Shown: positions 18,442 to 27,874, counted from the first letter of the stretch. The stretch: 64,000 nucleotides of DNA from Saprospira grandis str. Lewin (GCF_000250635.1 NC_016940.1:4154501-4218500), one strand, 5' to 3'. Notes: generated by a model from the letters alone, not told the origin. Made by a program: numbers and translations.

Positions 18442-19917
18442 TTATAGCTCGATAGCATAGCCCTCGCGGCGGTCATCGCCTACTGCTTGGAGTTGGCCAT
18501 TTTTATGGCGTAAAATAGAATTGAGTCCTCCGAAGAACATGGCTTTTTCGGGCCATTCGACTAATTGTTCTAGTTTGGGGTCTTCGGTATTGGCTAGGCC
18601 TGCGTATTCGGGTTCTAGATTGAGGCGGCCATGTTCGTAGTGCAGGCGGCTGGCGGTGGTGGCCGCTTGCAGGTCCATCTTTTGGTCCAAAACATGGTGC
18701 AGGAGTTGAAGGACCATGCCGGGGATGCGGCTAGCTCCGCCCGTCCCTGTTGCCAGATGAAATTGATTCTCTTTGAGGACCAAAGTGGGCGCCATCATAG
18801 AAGACAAACGGCTATTGGGAATCCAGTTATGAAAGCCATCGGGTAAAAGGGCCGCCTCGCCCAGCATATTATTCATCATGATGTTGGTCCCAGGGATCAT
18901 ATAACCACAGCCTTCTCCATTGGAGAGGGTAATGCTGATGGCATTGCCCAATTCATCGGCAATATTGAGGTGAGTGGTGCTGCCCCATTTGCTATTGAGC
19001 TTTTTGGGGTTGCGGTCTATACTATAAATATCGCCAAGGACCTTTTGCAGGCGGGCCAGTTGTTGTTTAGTATGGAGCGGATCAATGGGGAGGGGCTCCA
19101 AAGCGGACAAACCTTCTGCAATGAGGACCCCGCCCGTGCTGGGCAGTGGGTTGGTCAGTAGCTGATGTCCTTTATAATTTAATTGTAGGGGCTTGCGCCA
19201 AATTACTTCATATTGGGCCAAGTCATCTGCTCGGAGCAGGCCGCCTTGGGCTATACTATCTTTTAGGAGCAGCTTAGCCGCTTCGCCCAGATAAATATCT
19301 TTGGCCCAATCCTTTTCATGGCTGAGGTAATCAAAGTAATCGGCTAGGCCAGGCATGCGCTGTATTTGGCCCACAGGCAAAGGTTTACCATCGGGATAAA
19401 AAATAGCTGCAGATTCTGCAGAGCGGGTCATAATGGGCTGCAATACCCGAATATCAAAAAACTGGAAATCGGTCATGGCGAGGCCCTCTTTGGCCAAAAT
19501 CTTAGCCGGTTCGATGAGGACCGAAATAGGCAGGCTAGCGTAGCGTTCATGCAAGGCCGAAATGCCCGCCATCATGCCAGGAGTGGCCATGGAACCCATA
19601 CCAATGTGAAAGGTTTCTTGGGCCGAGCCAAAATCTACCTGCATGGGGTAAAACTCTAGTTCGGAGGGGGCGATTTTCTTGAATGGGGTTTGCACAAAAA
19701 AATCGAGCAGCAAATTTTGTCCAGCAGCGGTATGCAAACAGGCAAATCCGCCTGCGCCCAAAGAGGCCATACAGGGCTCGGCTACAGAGGCCGCAAAAAG
19801 AGCCGCAATAGCGGCATCAAAGGCATTGCCTCCTTCCTTAATAATTAGGGCGGCAGCTTCTGCTGTTTTTTGGTGGCCAGCGGCAATGCTGGCGCTTAGC
19901 GGAGTAGATAGCGACAT
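18442..19917 (-). CDS. gamma-glutamyltranspeptidase family protein
   Basis: An N-terminal-nucleophile hydrolase that cleaves or transfers gamma-glutamyl groups, for example from glutathione. It is 491 residues long, shorter than the usual 560-590. The family start GGNAFDAAIAALFAASVAEP is at about residues 28-47. The autoprocessing site GSTTHLNIAD near residue 300 supplies the catalytic threonine, and SNGEGCGYMIPGTNIMMNN follows as expected. The ATG at 19917 is preferred over the TTG at 19923. Unlike classical periplasmic enzymes there is no obvious signal peptide: the sequence begins directly with the hydrolase fold. The physiological substrate is not clear. Confidence 0.85.
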   Translation of the reverse strand: MSLSTPLSASIAAGHQKTAEAAALIIKEGGNAFDAAIAALFAASVAEPCMASLGAGGFACLHTAAGQNLLLDFFVQTPFKKIAPSELEFYPMQVDFGSAQETFHIGMGSMATPGMMAGISALHERYASLPISVLIEPAKILAKEGLAMTDFQFFDIRVLQPIMTRSAESAAIFYPDGKPLPVGQIQRMPGLADYFDYLSHEKDWAKDIYLGEAAKLLLKDSIAQGGLLRADDLAQYEVIWRKPLQLNYKGHQLLTNPLPSTGGVLIAEGLSALEPLPIDPLHTKQQLARLQKVLGDIYSIDRNPKKLNSKWGSTTHLNIADELGNAISITLSNGEGCGYMIPGTNIMMNNMLGEAALLPDGFHNWIPNSRLSSMMAPTLVLKENQFHLATGTGGASRIPGMVLQLLHHVLDQKMDLQAATTASRLHYEHGRLNLEPEYAGLANTEDPKLEQLVEWPEKAMFFGGLNSILRHKNGQLQAVGDDRREGYAIEL

Positions 19918-19974
19918 AAACAAGGGTTGTGGAGTAGATAAATCTCTTGGCTAATTATTTTGGACCTAGAAGCG

Positions 19975-20103
19975 GGGCGAAGCCCCGCTGGCCTAGCGAT
20001 GTGAAAGGGTGGCCCGAAGGGCCAGACCAAGGCGCTTTGCGCCGCAGGGCCGAGCAGACCTGCGAGCCCTGAAACGTAGCGCCTGCCGTAGGCAGGAGGC
20101 CCC
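19975..20103 (-). repeat. GC-rich hairpin element, copy 7
   Basis: Minus-strand copy with the first hairpin CCTGCC-TAC-GGCAGG, the GCTACGTTTCAGGGCTCGCA core, GGCGC-AAA-GCGCC and GGCCC-TTC-GGGCC. It lies between ggt and the thrS terminator. Confidence 0.85.
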
Positions 20104-20118
20104 AAAAGGCAATTAAAA

Positions 20119-20149
20119 TAAAAAACCCTTTCCAGGAAAATGGAAAGGG
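20119..20149 (-). terminator. intrinsic terminator of thrS
   Basis: On the minus strand CCCTTTCCA pairs with TGGAAAGGG around a six-base loop and is followed by TTTTTTATTTT. It lies 31 bases after the thrS stop codon. Confidence 0.85.
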
Positions 20150-20179
20150 CCAAAATTATTTTGTGTTGCTTGCTAAGAA

Positions 20180-22120
20180 CTAGCCTTCTTTGGCCAATAA
20201 TTCTTGGAAGAAAGCGATGAAGTCGGCCACGGGCATACTGCCTTTGTCGCCATCTTCGACTCCCTGAATACGGACCGAAATGCTGCCTTCTTCGGCTTCT
20301 TTCTCGCCGAGAATGAGCATAATGGGAATGCGTTTCAGTTCGGTATCGCGGATTTTGCGGCCCAAAGTTTCGTTGCGGTTATCGACATAGCCACGGATAT
20401 CGGCGGCGGCCAATTCCTGTTGTACTTTGGTCGCATAATCGCCAAAGCGATCAGAAACGGGCAAAATAGCGTACTGCTCGGGCATGAGCCAAAGCGGGAA
20501 TTTTCCTGCCGTATGCTCGATGAGGACCGAAATAAAGCGTTCTAGCGAGCCAAAAGGCGCACGGTGAATCATCACGGGGCGGTGCTTTTGGTTATCGGCG
20601 CCCACATACTCCAGTTGGAAGCGTTCGGGTAGGTTGTAATCTACTTGGATGGTCCCGAGCTGCCAAGAGCGGCCGAGGGCATCCTTGACCATAAAGTCGA
20701 GTTTGGGACCATAAAAAGCAGCCTCGCCCAATTCGGTAACCGTGGGTAGGCCCACCTCTTGAGTGGCCTCGATAATGGCTTTTTCTGCGGCCTCCCAGTT
20801 TTCCTTGCTTCCGATATACTTTTCGGGTTTTTCTGGGTCGCGCAAAGAGATTTGGGCCGTAAAATCGGTAAAGCCCATTTTGCGGAAGACCATCATGGTC
20901 AAGTCAAGTACATTGAGGAATTCGGTTTTGAGTTGGTCGGGCGTACAAAAAATGTGGCCATCATCTTGAGTAAAAGAGCGGACACGAGAAAGGCCGTGTA
21001 GTTCTCCACTTTGCTCATAGCGGTAAACGGTACCGAATTCGGCTAGGCGGATGGGCAACTCTTTATAAGAATGTGGTTTATGGGCAAAAATTTCGCAGTG
21101 GTGCGGGCAGTTCATGGGTTTGAGCATGAACTCTTCGCCTTCTTTGGGCGTGTTGATGGGTTGGAAGCTATCCTCGCCATATTTTTCATAGTGGCCCGAA
21201 GTGACATAAAGATTTTTGTGACCGATATGAGGAGTAGCTACCAATTGATAACCTCGGCGCATCTGCTCCTGCTTGAGAAAATCTTGCAGGCGGTCGCGCA
21301 AGGCAGCCCCTTTAGGCAGCCAGATGGGAAGACCCATCCCTACTTTTTCCGAAAACATAAAGAGTTCGAGTTCGGCACCTAGTTTACGGTGATCTCTTTT
21401 CTTGGCTTCCTCGAGCATAGCCAAATACTGCTTGAGCTCTTTGGCTTTGGGAAAAGTGATTCCGTAGATACGGGTTAGGGTTTGGCGGCTTTCATCTCCG
21501 CGCCAGTAAGCGCCAGCTACATTAAGTAATTTGACGGCTTTGATCAGCCCTGTATTGGGAATATGAGGCCCACGGCAGAGGTCGGTAAATCCGCCCTGCT
21601 CATAGAAGGTGATCGTTCCGTCTTCTAGGTCCTCCAATAATTCGAGCTTATATTCATCGCCTTTTTCTTGGAAATAGGCAATGGCATCAGCCTTAGAAAT
21701 CTCTTTACGGATATAGGGATTTTTTTGGCGAGCGAGCTCGATCATTTTCTTTTCTAGGGCTTCTAGTTCCTTAAGGCCAATCGTTTTGCCTTCGGGCAAA
21801 TCGATATCATAGTAAAAGCCATTTTCGATGGGTGGGCCAATGGCGAATTTCACGCCGGGGTAAAGGGCCTCGATGGCTTCGGCCAAAAGGTGGGCGCTAG
21901 AGTGCCAGAAGGCATATTTGCCTCCATCATCTTGAAAGCTGAGTAGCTGAACGCTGGCGTCTTTCGTTAGGGGGCGAGTAGCATCCCAAATTTCGCCATC
22001 TACTTTAGCGGCAATAATTTTACGAGCTAAGCCTTCGCTAATCGACTTGGCCACATCCAAGCTGTTCACTCCCGACTCATACTTACGAACGCTGCCATCG
22101 GGAAGAGTAATCTCAATCAT
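20180..22120 (-). CDS. thrS: threonyl-tRNA synthetase
   Basis: Class II synthetase charging tRNA(Thr), 646 residues with the start [11 protein letters not shown]. An in-frame start at 22198 would add 26 residues that are not family-like. Domains: TGS (residues 1-62), the editing and SAD domain with [10 protein letters not shown] near residue 73, and the class II catalytic core with the zinc ligand in [12 protein letters not shown] near 335. Motif 2 is [20 protein letters not shown] and motif 3 is in [11 protein letters not shown]. The C-terminal anticodon-binding domain is [12 protein letters not shown] onward. All motifs are intact. It is transcribed divergently from the glycan locus. Confidence 0.97.
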   Translation of the reverse strand: MIEITLPDGSVRKYESGVNSLDVAKSISEGLARKIIAAKVDGEIWDATRPLTKDASVQLLSFQDDGGKYAFWHSSAHLLAEAIEALYPGVKFAIGPPIENGFYYDIDLPEGKTIGLKELEALEKKMIELARQKNPYIRKEISKADAIAYFQEKGDEYKLELLEDLEDGTITFYEQGGFTDLCRGPHIPNTGLIKAVKLLNVAGAYWRGDESRQTLTRIYGITFPKAKELKQYLAMLEEAKKRDHRKLGAELELFMFSEKVGMGLPIWLPKGAALRDRLQDFLKQEQMRRGYQLVATPHIGHKNLYVTSGHYEKYGEDSFQPINTPKEGEEFMLKPMNCPHHCEIFAHKPHSYKELPIRLAEFGTVYRYEQSGELHGLSRVRSFTQDDGHIFCTPDQLKTEFLNVLDLTMMVFRKMGFTDFTAQISLRDPEKPEKYIGSKENWEAAEKAIIEATQEVGLPTVTELGEAAFYGPKLDFMVKDALGRSWQLGTIQVDYNLPERFQLEYVGADNQKHRPVMIHRAPFGSLERFISVLIEHTAGKFPLWLMPEQYAILPVSDRFGDYATKVQQELAAADIRGYVDNRNETLGRKIRDTELKRIPIMLILGEKEAEEGSISVRIQGVEDGDKGSMPVADFIAFFQELLAKEG

Positions 22121-22195
22121 TTTGTAAAAGATATAATGAACTTCTGCGGCCTTGAGCCTTTGGAAGTTCGATGTGTAAAAAATAGGTATAGGTGT

Positions 22196-22225
22196 CAAAG
22201 CTAAGTTTTTTTGTGCAGTTGTCTA
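22196..22225 (-). promoter_or_regulatory. possible promoter of thrS
   Basis: On the minus strand TAG is followed by exactly 19 bases and a perfect -7 box TAGCTTTG. The -33 trimer departs from TTG. It shares the CTAG at 22223-22226 with the divergent promoter of the next gene. The box is about 76 bases upstream of the thrS ATG. Confidence 0.45.
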
Positions 22226-22253
22226 GTTTTGGACCTAGATAATTCTATTTTTG
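22224..22253 (+). promoter_or_regulatory. possible promoter of the polysaccharide locus
   Basis: TAG at 22224-22226, exactly 19 bases, then TATTTTTG at 22246-22253, a full match to the -7 box. The first glycosyltransferase starts 31 bases downstream. The -33 trimer TAG overlaps that of the thrS promoter on the other strand. Confidence 0.45.
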
Positions 22254-22284
22254 CCCCATGATTTGAAAATTCATTTAAAGTAAA

Positions 22285-23214
22285 ATGCCAAACACCTCCC
22301 TTGTAGATGTATGCATGATCACCTATGCGCATGAGCCTTTTTTGAGGCAAGCCATAGAGAGCATCTTAATGCAGAAAACTGATTTTCCCTTTCGTCTAGT
22401 TATTGGAGAAGACTGCAGTCCCGACAACAGCCGAGCAATTTGTGAGGAATACGCCCAAGCTCATCCAGAGCGAGTCGTTTTACTCCCTTCTGACAAGAAC
22501 TGGGGGGCAATTCCCAATTTTGAGCGAACCATTGCGGCCTGTACGGCCCCTTATATTGCCTTTTGTGAGGGGGATGACTATTGGACCGACCCGCATAAGT
22601 TGCAAAAGCAATTAAATTTGCTAGAGGCTAGACCAGAAGCGGTACTTAGTTTTCATGAAGTTCAATTTTTAGAAGATGATGAATTTCGCCCTTTGGTCCA
22701 ACCTTTTGAGGAGGGACAACTCTTGGGCTTTTTTGAGCTTTTTGATCGTCACATTGTGCCCAACACCTCTACGGTTATGATTCGCAAGCCCAAGAAAGCT
22801 CCCAAGCGATTTGCAGAGGTATTTAATGGGGATACGCTTTACTTCTACTATGCGCTTAACTTTGGAAAGGCGCTATTTAGCCGAAGCATTTTGCCTTCTA
22901 CCTATCGTTTGCATGCGGGCGGAATTTTCTCTAGCTTGGCCCAATTTGGCCGCCGAGAGAAGGCCCTAAAAACCTACCGTATTTTGGCCCAAAACATGCA
23001 GGGCGAGGCCGAGCAAAAAGCGGTTGAGGCCCTCTTGCTGCAACTTTATCGAGAATACCTTATCTTGGCCCTCAAAGAAAAAGCGCTGACTGAATACTTA
23101 AAAAAGAAATGGGCTTATTTTGGCTTTGCCTTTAGTCTAGGGCAATACAAGGCCCCTTGGCTTCATTTAAAAGACCTACTTTATCACCTTAGCCTTTATT
23201 TTAAAAGAAAGTAA
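22285..23214 (+). CDS. family 2 glycosyltransferase
   Basis: A cytoplasmic GT-A transferase of 309 residues that would add one sugar from a nucleotide-sugar donor to a surface glycan. The start VDVCMITYAHEPFLRQAIES is the family 2 nucleotide-binding strand. GEDCSPDNS near residue 43 and CEGDDYWTDPHK near residue 95 provide the two acidic motifs, the second being the metal-binding D-x-D equivalent. The C-terminal 100 residues are helical. Its stop overlaps the start of the ABC permease gene by one base (TAATG), which shows translational coupling and puts it in the same operon as the exporter. Acceptor and donor cannot be predicted. Confidence 0.88.
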   Translation: MPNTSLVDVCMITYAHEPFLRQAIESILMQKTDFPFRLVIGEDCSPDNSRAICEEYAQAHPERVVLLPSDKNWGAIPNFERTIAACTAPYIAFCEGDDYWTDPHKLQKQLNLLEARPEAVLSFHEVQFLEDDEFRPLVQPFEEGQLLGFFELFDRHIVPNTSTVMIRKPKKAPKRFAEVFNGDTLYFYYALNFGKALFSRSILPSTYRLHAGGIFSSLAQFGRREKALKTYRILAQNMQGEAEQKAVEALLLQLYREYLILALKEKALTEYLKKKWAYFGFAFSLGQYKAPWLHLKDLLYHLSLYFKRK

Positions 23215-24068
23215 TGAAAGAAACAGAAGAAAACTGGAGCTTAGTGATTGGCCCAAAACGCTCGCTTTGGTCCCTAGATTTGGCCGAGCTTTGGCAATAT
23301 CGCGATTTGCTACAGATGTTCGTTCGCCGAGATGTAGTGACCGTTTACAAACAGACGGTATTGGGGCCGATCTGGTTTTTTGTGCAGCCCATTATGACTA
23401 TGTTGGTCTATGTCGTCATTTTTGGCAATATTGCAGGCCTACCCACAGATGATATCCCTCAGCCGCTCTTTTATTTGTCGGGCATTATTATCTGGAATTA
23501 TTTTTCAGATTGCTTTATGCAAACCTCCGATACCTTTTCACTTAACCAAGATATGTTTGGCAAGGTCTATTTTCCTCGCCTCATTATGCCACTTTCTAAG
23601 GTGGTGGCTGGTCTGATTAAGTTTGGGATTCAGTTTATGCTCTTTTTAGCCGTTTATGCCTACTTTTTTATCAAAGGGGTAGATTTGGCGCCCAATGTGG
23701 CCTTGGCTTTGGTGCCCGTTTATATCCTACTTATGGCGGCTTTGGGATTGGGTTTTGGGCTGATTTTCACTTCGCTAACCACTAAATACCGCGACCTTAA
23801 ATTTTTGGTCCAATTTGGTGTGCAGCTCCTGATGTATGCCAGTCCCATCATTTACCCCATGAGCATGATTGACCAACCCTTGCTCAAAAAGGTCATTTAC
23901 TACAATCCTTTGGCCCAGGTGATTGAGGGCTTTAAATATGCTTTTTTGGGCCGTGGCGAACTGAGCTGGACGGGCTTTGCCTATGCGGCTGTTTTTGCTT
24001 TTGTGGTCCTTTTTCTAGGCGTTTTTATCTTTAACAAGACGGAGCGCAGTTTTATGGATACGGTTTAG
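23214..24068 (+). CDS. ABC-2 type polysaccharide exporter, permease subunit
   Basis: A 284-residue inner-membrane protein of the Wzm/TagG/KpsM class that exports undecaprenyl-linked O-antigen or similar glycans. The N-terminal amphipathic segment (DLAELWQYRDLLQMFVRRD) and the motif YKQTVLGPIWFFVQPIMTML are typical of the class. About six membrane helices follow, and YASPIIYPMS lies near residue 205. Its ATPase partner is the next gene, 366 bases downstream across an inverted pair of GC-rich elements. The stop codon lies in the first bases of the element. Confidence 0.92.
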   Translation: MKETEENWSLVIGPKRSLWSLDLAELWQYRDLLQMFVRRDVVTVYKQTVLGPIWFFVQPIMTMLVYVVIFGNIAGLPTDDIPQPLFYLSGIIIWNYFSDCFMQTSDTFSLNQDMFGKVYFPRLIMPLSKVVAGLIKFGIQFMLFLAVYAYFFIKGVDLAPNVALALVPVYILLMAALGLGFGLIFTSLTTKYRDLKFLVQFGVQLLMYASPIIYPMSMIDQPLLKKVIYYNPLAQVIEGFKYAFLGRGELSWTGFAYAAVFAFVVLFLGVFIFNKTERSFMDTV

Positions 24069-24195
24069 GGGCTTGCGGGCTTTGCCCGCCGGGCCCCTTC
24101 AGGGCTCGCAGGTCTGCTCGGCCCTGCAGCGGCTGTGCCGCTTTGGTCTGGCCCTGCGGGCCACCCATTCCGGGCCCCTAAGCCGCTCATCGGGA
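24068..24195 (+). repeat. GC-rich hairpin element, copy 8a
   Basis: It starts at the permease stop codon (TAGGGGC) and has GCGGGC-TTT-GCCCGC, the GGGCTCGCAGGTCTGCTCGG core, GCGGC-TGT-GCCGC and GGCC-CTGC-GGGCC. It forms an inverted pair with copy 8b inside the exporter operon. Confidence 0.85.
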
Positions 24196-24229
24196 CCCAT
24201 AGCTTTGGGCTGCAGGGCCAGGCACTAAA

Positions 24230-24393
24230 TGGCCACAACAAGCCCTTTAGGGCGAAGTTCGACGACCGAAGGGAGTAACCGATGTGCAGCAGTGGCCGAA
24301 GGCCAGACCGAAGCGCTTTAGCGCTGAAGGGCCGAGCAGACTTGCGAGCTGCGAAACGTAGCGCCACAAGGCCGCAGGCCGCAGTGGAGGCCC
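24230..24393 (-). repeat. GC-rich hairpin element, copy 8b
   Basis: Minus-strand copy starting TTTTTTTGGGCC with the GCTCGCAAGTCTGCTCGG core and the GTTCGACGACCGAAGGGAGT module. It ends 42 bases upstream of the exporter ATPase start. Confidence 0.85.
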
Positions 24394-24434
24394 AAAAAAA
24401 TAAAATTAACAACAATCTGCTTTAAAATAGAGTC

Positions 24435-25721
24435 ATGTCAAAAATAGCCTTAAGTGTAGAAAACCTCTCTAAACAATATCGTTTGGGAGAAATTGGAACG
24501 GGCACGATTTCCCATGATTTGAACCGTTGGTGGGCAAAAATGCGGGGAAAAGAAGACCCTTTTTCTTTGGTCGGCCAAGAAAATGACCGAACCCAAAAGG
24601 CCGAATCAGATTTTGTTTGGGCCTTGAGAGACATTAACTTCAAGGTAGAACAGGGCGAAGTATTGGGCATTATTGGTAAAAATGGAGCGGGAAAATCCAC
24701 CCTGCTCAAGCTCATTTCTAGAATTACCGCCCCCACTCAAGGATTTATTAAAGCCAAGGGCCGAATTGCCTCTTTACTGGAGGTGGGAACGGGCATGCAC
24801 CCCGAAATGACGGCCAGAGAAAATATTTTCCTCAACGGGGCCATCATGGGAATGACCAAAAAGGAAATTCGCCGCAAATTTGATGAAATTGTAGACTTTG
24901 CCGGCTGCGCTATGTATGTAGACACCCCCGTTAAGCGCTATTCTTCGGGCATGCGGGTGCGTTTGGGCTTTGCCGTTGCGGCCTTTTTAGAGCCAGAAAT
25001 CTTAATTGTAGATGAGGTTTTGGCCGTGGGAGATGCTGAGTTTCAGAAAAAGGCGGTGGGCAAAATGAAAGATGTGAGTAGTGGCGAAGGGCGGACCGTT
25101 TTGTTTGTGAGCCACAATATGGGTAGTGTTCGGGCGCTTTGCAACAAAGGCTTGGTGCTCAAAAATGGCCAAATGCAGTTTCAGGGAACGGCAGATGCGG
25201 CGGTGCAAAACTATTTGGACAACTACGTAGAAGAAAGCCGAGAAATTGAATGGTCCAGAGAAGAAGCACCAGGCACGCATGAAGTCAAATTGCTTTCGGC
25301 CAAGGTGAAAAAAGCAGGCGCTAGCAGCAGCCGTGAAATGATTGAACAAGGCGATGCCGTAGAGCTCGACTTTGTCATTGAGAAATTGACCGAAGGCGAA
25401 GAGCAGGTAGATTTTACCTTTCATTTTTATGATGAGATGAACAACTTTGTTTTTATGGCCAGCTCTGCTTTGCAAAATGACATTCCTAAGTCGCGCAAGG
25501 GCCTATTGCACTATAAAGCCCTCATTCCTGCCAACCTTTTACATGAGGGAAATTATAGTTTGGATAAAATCTTCATTGTTAAAAACAAAGCGAGCCTCCT
25601 TTACCGTCATGGAAGCAGCCTCAACTTTGAGGTGGTGCGTAGAATCTCTGGTTTTGGTTGGCAGGGCGCCAAGGAAGGAGTGGTCAAACCAGATATTAAA
25701 TGGAGCTTAGAGCAACTATAG
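24435..25721 (+). CDS. ABC-type polysaccharide exporter, ATP-binding subunit
   Basis: The 428-residue ATPase partner of the preceding permease (Wzt/TagH class). Walker A is GIIGKNGAGKSTLL near residue 80. The signature is YSSGMRVRLGFA, Walker B is EILIVDEVLAVGDAEF and the H-loop is FVSHNMGSV. Residues 270-428 form an added beta-rich domain like the Wzt C-terminal carbohydrate-binding domain, which in that family recognises the non-reducing end of the finished glycan. This suggests export of a chain with a terminal modification. The next gene begins 11 bases after its stop. Confidence 0.93.
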   Translation: MSKIALSVENLSKQYRLGEIGTGTISHDLNRWWAKMRGKEDPFSLVGQENDRTQKAESDFVWALRDINFKVEQGEVLGIIGKNGAGKSTLLKLISRITAPTQGFIKAKGRIASLLEVGTGMHPEMTARENIFLNGAIMGMTKKEIRRKFDEIVDFAGCAMYVDTPVKRYSSGMRVRLGFAVAAFLEPEILIVDEVLAVGDAEFQKKAVGKMKDVSSGEGRTVLFVSHNMGSVRALCNKGLVLKNGQMQFQGTADAAVQNYLDNYVEESREIEWSREEAPGTHEVKLLSAKVKKAGASSSREMIEQGDAVELDFVIEKLTEGEEQVDFTFHFYDEMNNFVFMASSALQNDIPKSRKGLLHYKALIPANLLHEGNYSLDKIFIVKNKASLLYRHGSSLNFEVVRRISGFGWQGAKEGVVKPDIKWSLEQL

Positions 25722-25732
25722 ATAAAAAGGAT

Positions 25733-26902
25733 ATGGCTAAAGAAAAACAGATCGTACACTTTTGTCGAGACAGTGTGTTTCATCGAATCATTATAGACCT
25801 TTATGAGGCAGTTGCTCCAGGTCAAAATCGCTATATTTTGGTCAAGGAGAAAGAAGCTTATGTATCTTTCAAGTTGGAGCCAGAAATGGAAAAACTGACT
25901 AAAGCAGAGGCTAAGGAGGCATTGGCCCAGCATGAGGTGGCCATTTTCCACTCATTGAGTGAAAACAATCTTTGGTTGGCGGCTCAGGCTGGAGATCAAC
26001 AAAAGGTTGTTTGGTGTAGTTGGGGGAGTGATTTGGGAGCTAACCATAGCTACTGCTCTGATGAGACTATTCTAGATCCAAAATCTTATCAGGCGAATCA
26101 GCAAAATAGAAAAGCTGTATTAAGAGCAGCTAAAATAACACTATACAAGCTTTTACACCAGTTTCCTAGCCTGCAAGCTGCTTATTTCAACTGGCGGATT
26201 GCCAAAGAAAAACAGCCATTAAAAGAACAGGCACTTTCGAAGATAGACTATGTGTCTACCATACTTCCACCAGAAAAAGAAATTTTAAGTAGCCTTCCTC
26301 AGCTGAAAGCGGATTATCAGTGGGTAAACTATGGTGCGGTGGATATGTTTGTTGGGGACTTTTACAAAAAAGACACTCCTTTGGGGCAAGGGATGTTTGT
26401 GGGACATGCAGCTTTCTTTACCTGTAATCATCTAGATATTTTACCCCAAATCAAAGCGCTAGACTACCCCCATTCTATATTTATCCCGATGGCTTATGGC
26501 AATAAATATTGTAAAGCCGCTCTGGCCGAAGAAGCACCCAAGCTTTTTGGCCAACAGCTAATTTTGCAAAAAGAAGTGCTTCCTAAAGCCGATTACTTAA
26601 AGCAGCTCCTGGCTTGCAACATTGCCGTACTTAATACAAAGCGACAGGAAGCTTTAGGGACCCTAATCACTGTGCTCTATTTGGGAATGCATACTTATTT
26701 ACATCCAGAAGGAGTGCTGTATAAATTTTGTACGGAACAAGGGCTAAAAGTTTATACTACCCAAGCCCTAAAAAAGGGAATGGATTTCCCTAAGGGGAAG
26801 GCTAAAGAGATGGAACACAATAGGGCACAATTAGAAAAGATATATGGTCGAGAGGTGGTCCTCTCTAGAATAGAAAATTTGCTAAAAAAACTACTGGACT
26901 AA
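25733..26902 (+). CDS. WecF-like glycosyltransferase (family 56 type)
   Basis: A 389-residue cytoplasmic protein resembling the TDP-Fuc4NAc:lipid II transferase WecF. Support comes from VHFCRDSVFHRIII at the N terminus, VVWCSWGSDLG near residue 98 and GHAAFFTCNHLDILPQIKAL near 225. IAVLNTKRQEALGTLITVLY near 302 is the conserved family 56 segment. The start is MAKEKQIVHF; a longer in-frame start at 25700 overlaps the ATPase gene and is rejected. The coding sequence is more AT-rich than its neighbours, as are the next gene and parts of many glycan loci. The family is known from enterobacterial common antigen synthesis; the sugar transferred here is unknown. Confidence 0.75.
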   Translation: MAKEKQIVHFCRDSVFHRIIIDLYEAVAPGQNRYILVKEKEAYVSFKLEPEMEKLTKAEAKEALAQHEVAIFHSLSENNLWLAAQAGDQQKVVWCSWGSDLGANHSYCSDETILDPKSYQANQQNRKAVLRAAKITLYKLLHQFPSLQAAYFNWRIAKEKQPLKEQALSKIDYVSTILPPEKEILSSLPQLKADYQWVNYGAVDMFVGDFYKKDTPLGQGMFVGHAAFFTCNHLDILPQIKALDYPHSIFIPMAYGNKYCKAALAEEAPKLFGQQLILQKEVLPKADYLKQLLACNIAVLNTKRQEALGTLITVLYLGMHTYLHPEGVLYKFCTEQGLKVYTTQALKKGMDFPKGKAKEMEHNRAQLEKIYGREVVLSRIENLLKKLLD

Positions 26903-26903
26903 G

Positions 26904-27869
26904 ATGACAAAGCCTTTACTTTCTGTAGTACTCTCTGTTTATAATGCAGCGCCCTACCTTGAAGAATGCCTCGAATCCCTAGCTGCCCAAACCTATAGCC
27001 CCATAGAATTTTGGTTGGCAGACGATGGCTCTAGCGATGATAGTCGCGCTATTCTAGACCGCTGGGCCGCCAAAGACAGTCGCTTTAAAACAGATCATAA
27101 CGATAAAAATATAGGCAAAATCAAAACGATTAACCGTTTGCTATTAGAGCGGGCAAAAGGAAAATATCTTTCTGTTCATGATGCAGATGACTATTCCGCA
27201 CCCAATCGCTTTGAGTTACAACTACAGTTTTTAGAGGCTAAACCCGACTATGGTTTATGTGGAACATTTTACACTAAAGTATCAGATGATAATAAAGTCT
27301 TAAGAAAGGAAAAGAAACATGTTTCGGCTGATGTTATTCGAGCAGAGCTCAAAAATTTCAATCAGTTTTGTGGCCCAACTATGGTTTATCGAGCCGACTT
27401 GTTTAAACGCTTAGGAGGTTATCGCCTTTTTCTCAACCGAATTGGTAATGAAGATTACGATTTGTCTTATCGGGCCGCAGAACAAATGAAATGTAGCAAT
27501 GTTCCCCATTTCCTATATTACTATAGACAATCTGAAAATTCGCTATCTAAAACCCTAAAGGCAGAAAATGCAGTTAGCCATAAGTTGGTCCAATGGCTAG
27601 CTCTAGAAAGAGCCGAAGAAGGAAAGGACGCCCTGCAAAAGAATGAAGTAGATCGCTGTGTCGCCCAATTAGAAAAGCTTTGCCAACCCTATAAAGAAGA
27701 ACCCGATTTGCTCTGCCGAGAGTATGCCGCAGCATATATGTATGAAAAGCTTTATCGCTCTGCCTTTTTTGCCGCCCTGCAGGCCATAAAAATCAATCCT
27801 AAAAAATTGATTAACTACCGAACTGCTTTTTATATCTTACGCAAAGCTAATATTAACCTCTTGAACTAA
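26904..27869 (+). CDS. family 2 glycosyltransferase
   Basis: A 321-residue GT-A transferase. PLLSVVLSVYNAAPYLEECL and WLADDGSSDDSR near residue 38 form the nucleotide-binding part. KYLSVHDADDYSAPNRFELQ near residue 90 carries the metal-binding aspartates, and GNEDYDLSYRAAE near 190 is the catalytic-loop equivalent. The C-terminal region resembles a helical repeat extension. It follows the WecF-like gene with one base between them and precedes asnB by five bases, so all are in one transcript. The product would be one more linkage in the exported glycan. Confidence 0.9.
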   Translation: MTKPLLSVVLSVYNAAPYLEECLESLAAQTYSPIEFWLADDGSSDDSRAILDRWAAKDSRFKTDHNDKNIGKIKTINRLLLERAKGKYLSVHDADDYSAPNRFELQLQFLEAKPDYGLCGTFYTKVSDDNKVLRKEKKHVSADVIRAELKNFNQFCGPTMVYRADLFKRLGGYRLFLNRIGNEDYDLSYRAAEQMKCSNVPHFLYYYRQSENSLSKTLKAENAVSHKLVQWLALERAEEGKDALQKNEVDRCVAQLEKLCQPYKEEPDLLCREYAAAYMYEKLYRSAFFAALQAIKINPKKLINYRTAFYILRKANINLLN

Positions 27870-27874
27870 TCTCT

